Assembly (NCBI GenBank): GCA_017475725.1
Contig: JAFVFA010000156.1
Coordinates: forward strand, 1-6,076
DNA from: Spirochaetales bacterium
GTDB lineage: Bacteria > Spirochaetota > Spirochaetia > Sphaerochaetales > Sphaerochaetaceae
Length of the DNA: 6,076 nt
Direction of reading: 5' to 3'
Translations under genes and position numbers: made by a program
Shown here: piece by piece, positions 5,665 to 6,076 of the stretch
How the letters are laid out: the number at the start of each line of letters is the position of its first letter
How positions within the stretch are numbered: position 1 is the first letter of the stretch
The notes under the pieces: generated by a model
Database searches by the model: none
The model's input: only the letters and a program-made list of their open reading frames with translations
What the model was told of the DNA's origin: nothing

Positions 5665-6076
5665 ATGACTGTTGAATTCTGGTTTCTGATTGGTGCTGCA
5701 CTGGTCTTCTGGATGCAAGCCGGCTTTGCAATGGTGGAGACAGGCTTCACACGTGCTAAGAACGCCGGAAATATCATCATGAAGAACCTGATGGACTTCT
5801 GCATAGGCACAGTAGTGTTCATGTTGCTGGGTTATCCTCTGATGATGGGGGAAGACATGCTCTTCGGACTCATAGGAAAGCCTAATCTGGACCTGTTCAC
5901 ACACTTCAGGGAATTCATAGCCTCCCCCTCGGAAGGCTTCACAGATGCAAGCTACTTTGTATTCAACCTTGTGTTCTGCGCAACAACGGCGACAATAGTC
6001 TCCGGTGCAATGGCGGAAAGGACAAAGTTCTCGGCCTACTGCGTGTACTCCGGAGTGATAAGCATGCTCATCTACC
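5665..6076 (+). CDS. amt: Ammonium transporter of the Amt/AmtB family, N-terminal part
   Basis: This is an inner-membrane channel-type transporter for ammonium. The 137 residues present run off the right edge, so only about the first third is visible. The first transmembrane segment carries the family signature FWMQAGFAMVETGFTRAKNA (residues 15-34). The segment FVFNLVFCATTATIVSGAMAER (98-119) aligns with the AmtB region holding the two gating phenylalanines, here F100 and F104. No cleavable signal peptide is evident; translation starts nearly at membrane segment 1. The ATG at 5665 follows GGAGG (5651-5655) by nine bases. The gene follows glnN after 18 bases with no promoter or terminator between, so the two are very likely co-transcribed. 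The pairing of uptake with GlnN fits ammonium scavenging under nitrogen limitation. No PII (glnK) gene lies between glnN and amt; one could follow amt outside the window. Confidence 0.95.
   Translation, partial: MTVEFWFLIGAALVFWMQAGFAMVETGFTRAKNAGNIIMKNLMDFCIGTVVFMLLGYPLMMGEDMLFGLIGKPNLDLFTHFREFIASPSEGFTDASYFVFNLVFCATTATIVSGAMAERTKFSAYCVYSGVISMLIY

Overview
The window is a compact ammonium-assimilation locus from a bacterium. Two operons diverge from one control region at about 3209-3549. The left operon (minus strand) encodes glutamate synthase split into three genes: a glutaminase-type amidotransferase subunit (2111-3208), an FMN/iron-sulfur synthase subunit with a fused ferredoxin module (609-2114), and a GXGXG beta-helix subunit (1-524, running off the left edge). 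The right operon (plus strand) encodes a type III glutamine synthetase, glnN (3550-5646), followed 18 bases later by an Amt ammonium transporter (5665 to the right edge, incomplete).

Together the products form a GS-GOGAT cycle with its own uptake step. Amt brings in ammonium, GlnN makes glutamine, and the split glutamate synthase transfers the amide nitrogen of glutamine to 2-oxoglutarate. No electron-input subunit (GltD-like) is visible; it may lie beyond the left edge, or ferredoxin may feed the fused 4Fe-4S module directly.

The control region is the most interesting part. Two sigma70-like promoters (TTGACA-18-TATAAC leftward, TTGACA-18-TATATT rightward) stand back to back, with 19 bases between their -35 boxes. 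Each leader carries intrinsic terminators before the first gene: one in the glt leader and two in tandem in the gln leader. The 5' arm of every terminator can instead fold into a small hairpin with a six-base loop, AAAGGC or AACGGC, closed by C-G. A at loop position 1 and G at position 4 is the signature of RNA hairpins bound by ANTAR-domain antiterminators (EutV, NasR, AmiR, clostridial NitR and Geobacter GnfR type). My inference is that an ANTAR regulator encoded elsewhere controls both operons together by antitermination.

The organism cannot be named from this window. Bacterial-type promoters and strong Shine-Dalgarno sites argue for Bacteria. A three-gene glutamate synthase, GS type III and apparent ANTAR control fit an anaerobe, for instance of the Clostridia or Spirochaetes, but this is a guess. 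There is no stretch over about 300 bases without a gene apart from the control region (3209-3549), which is described in detail. I saw no tRNA, rRNA, CRISPR array or mobile element.
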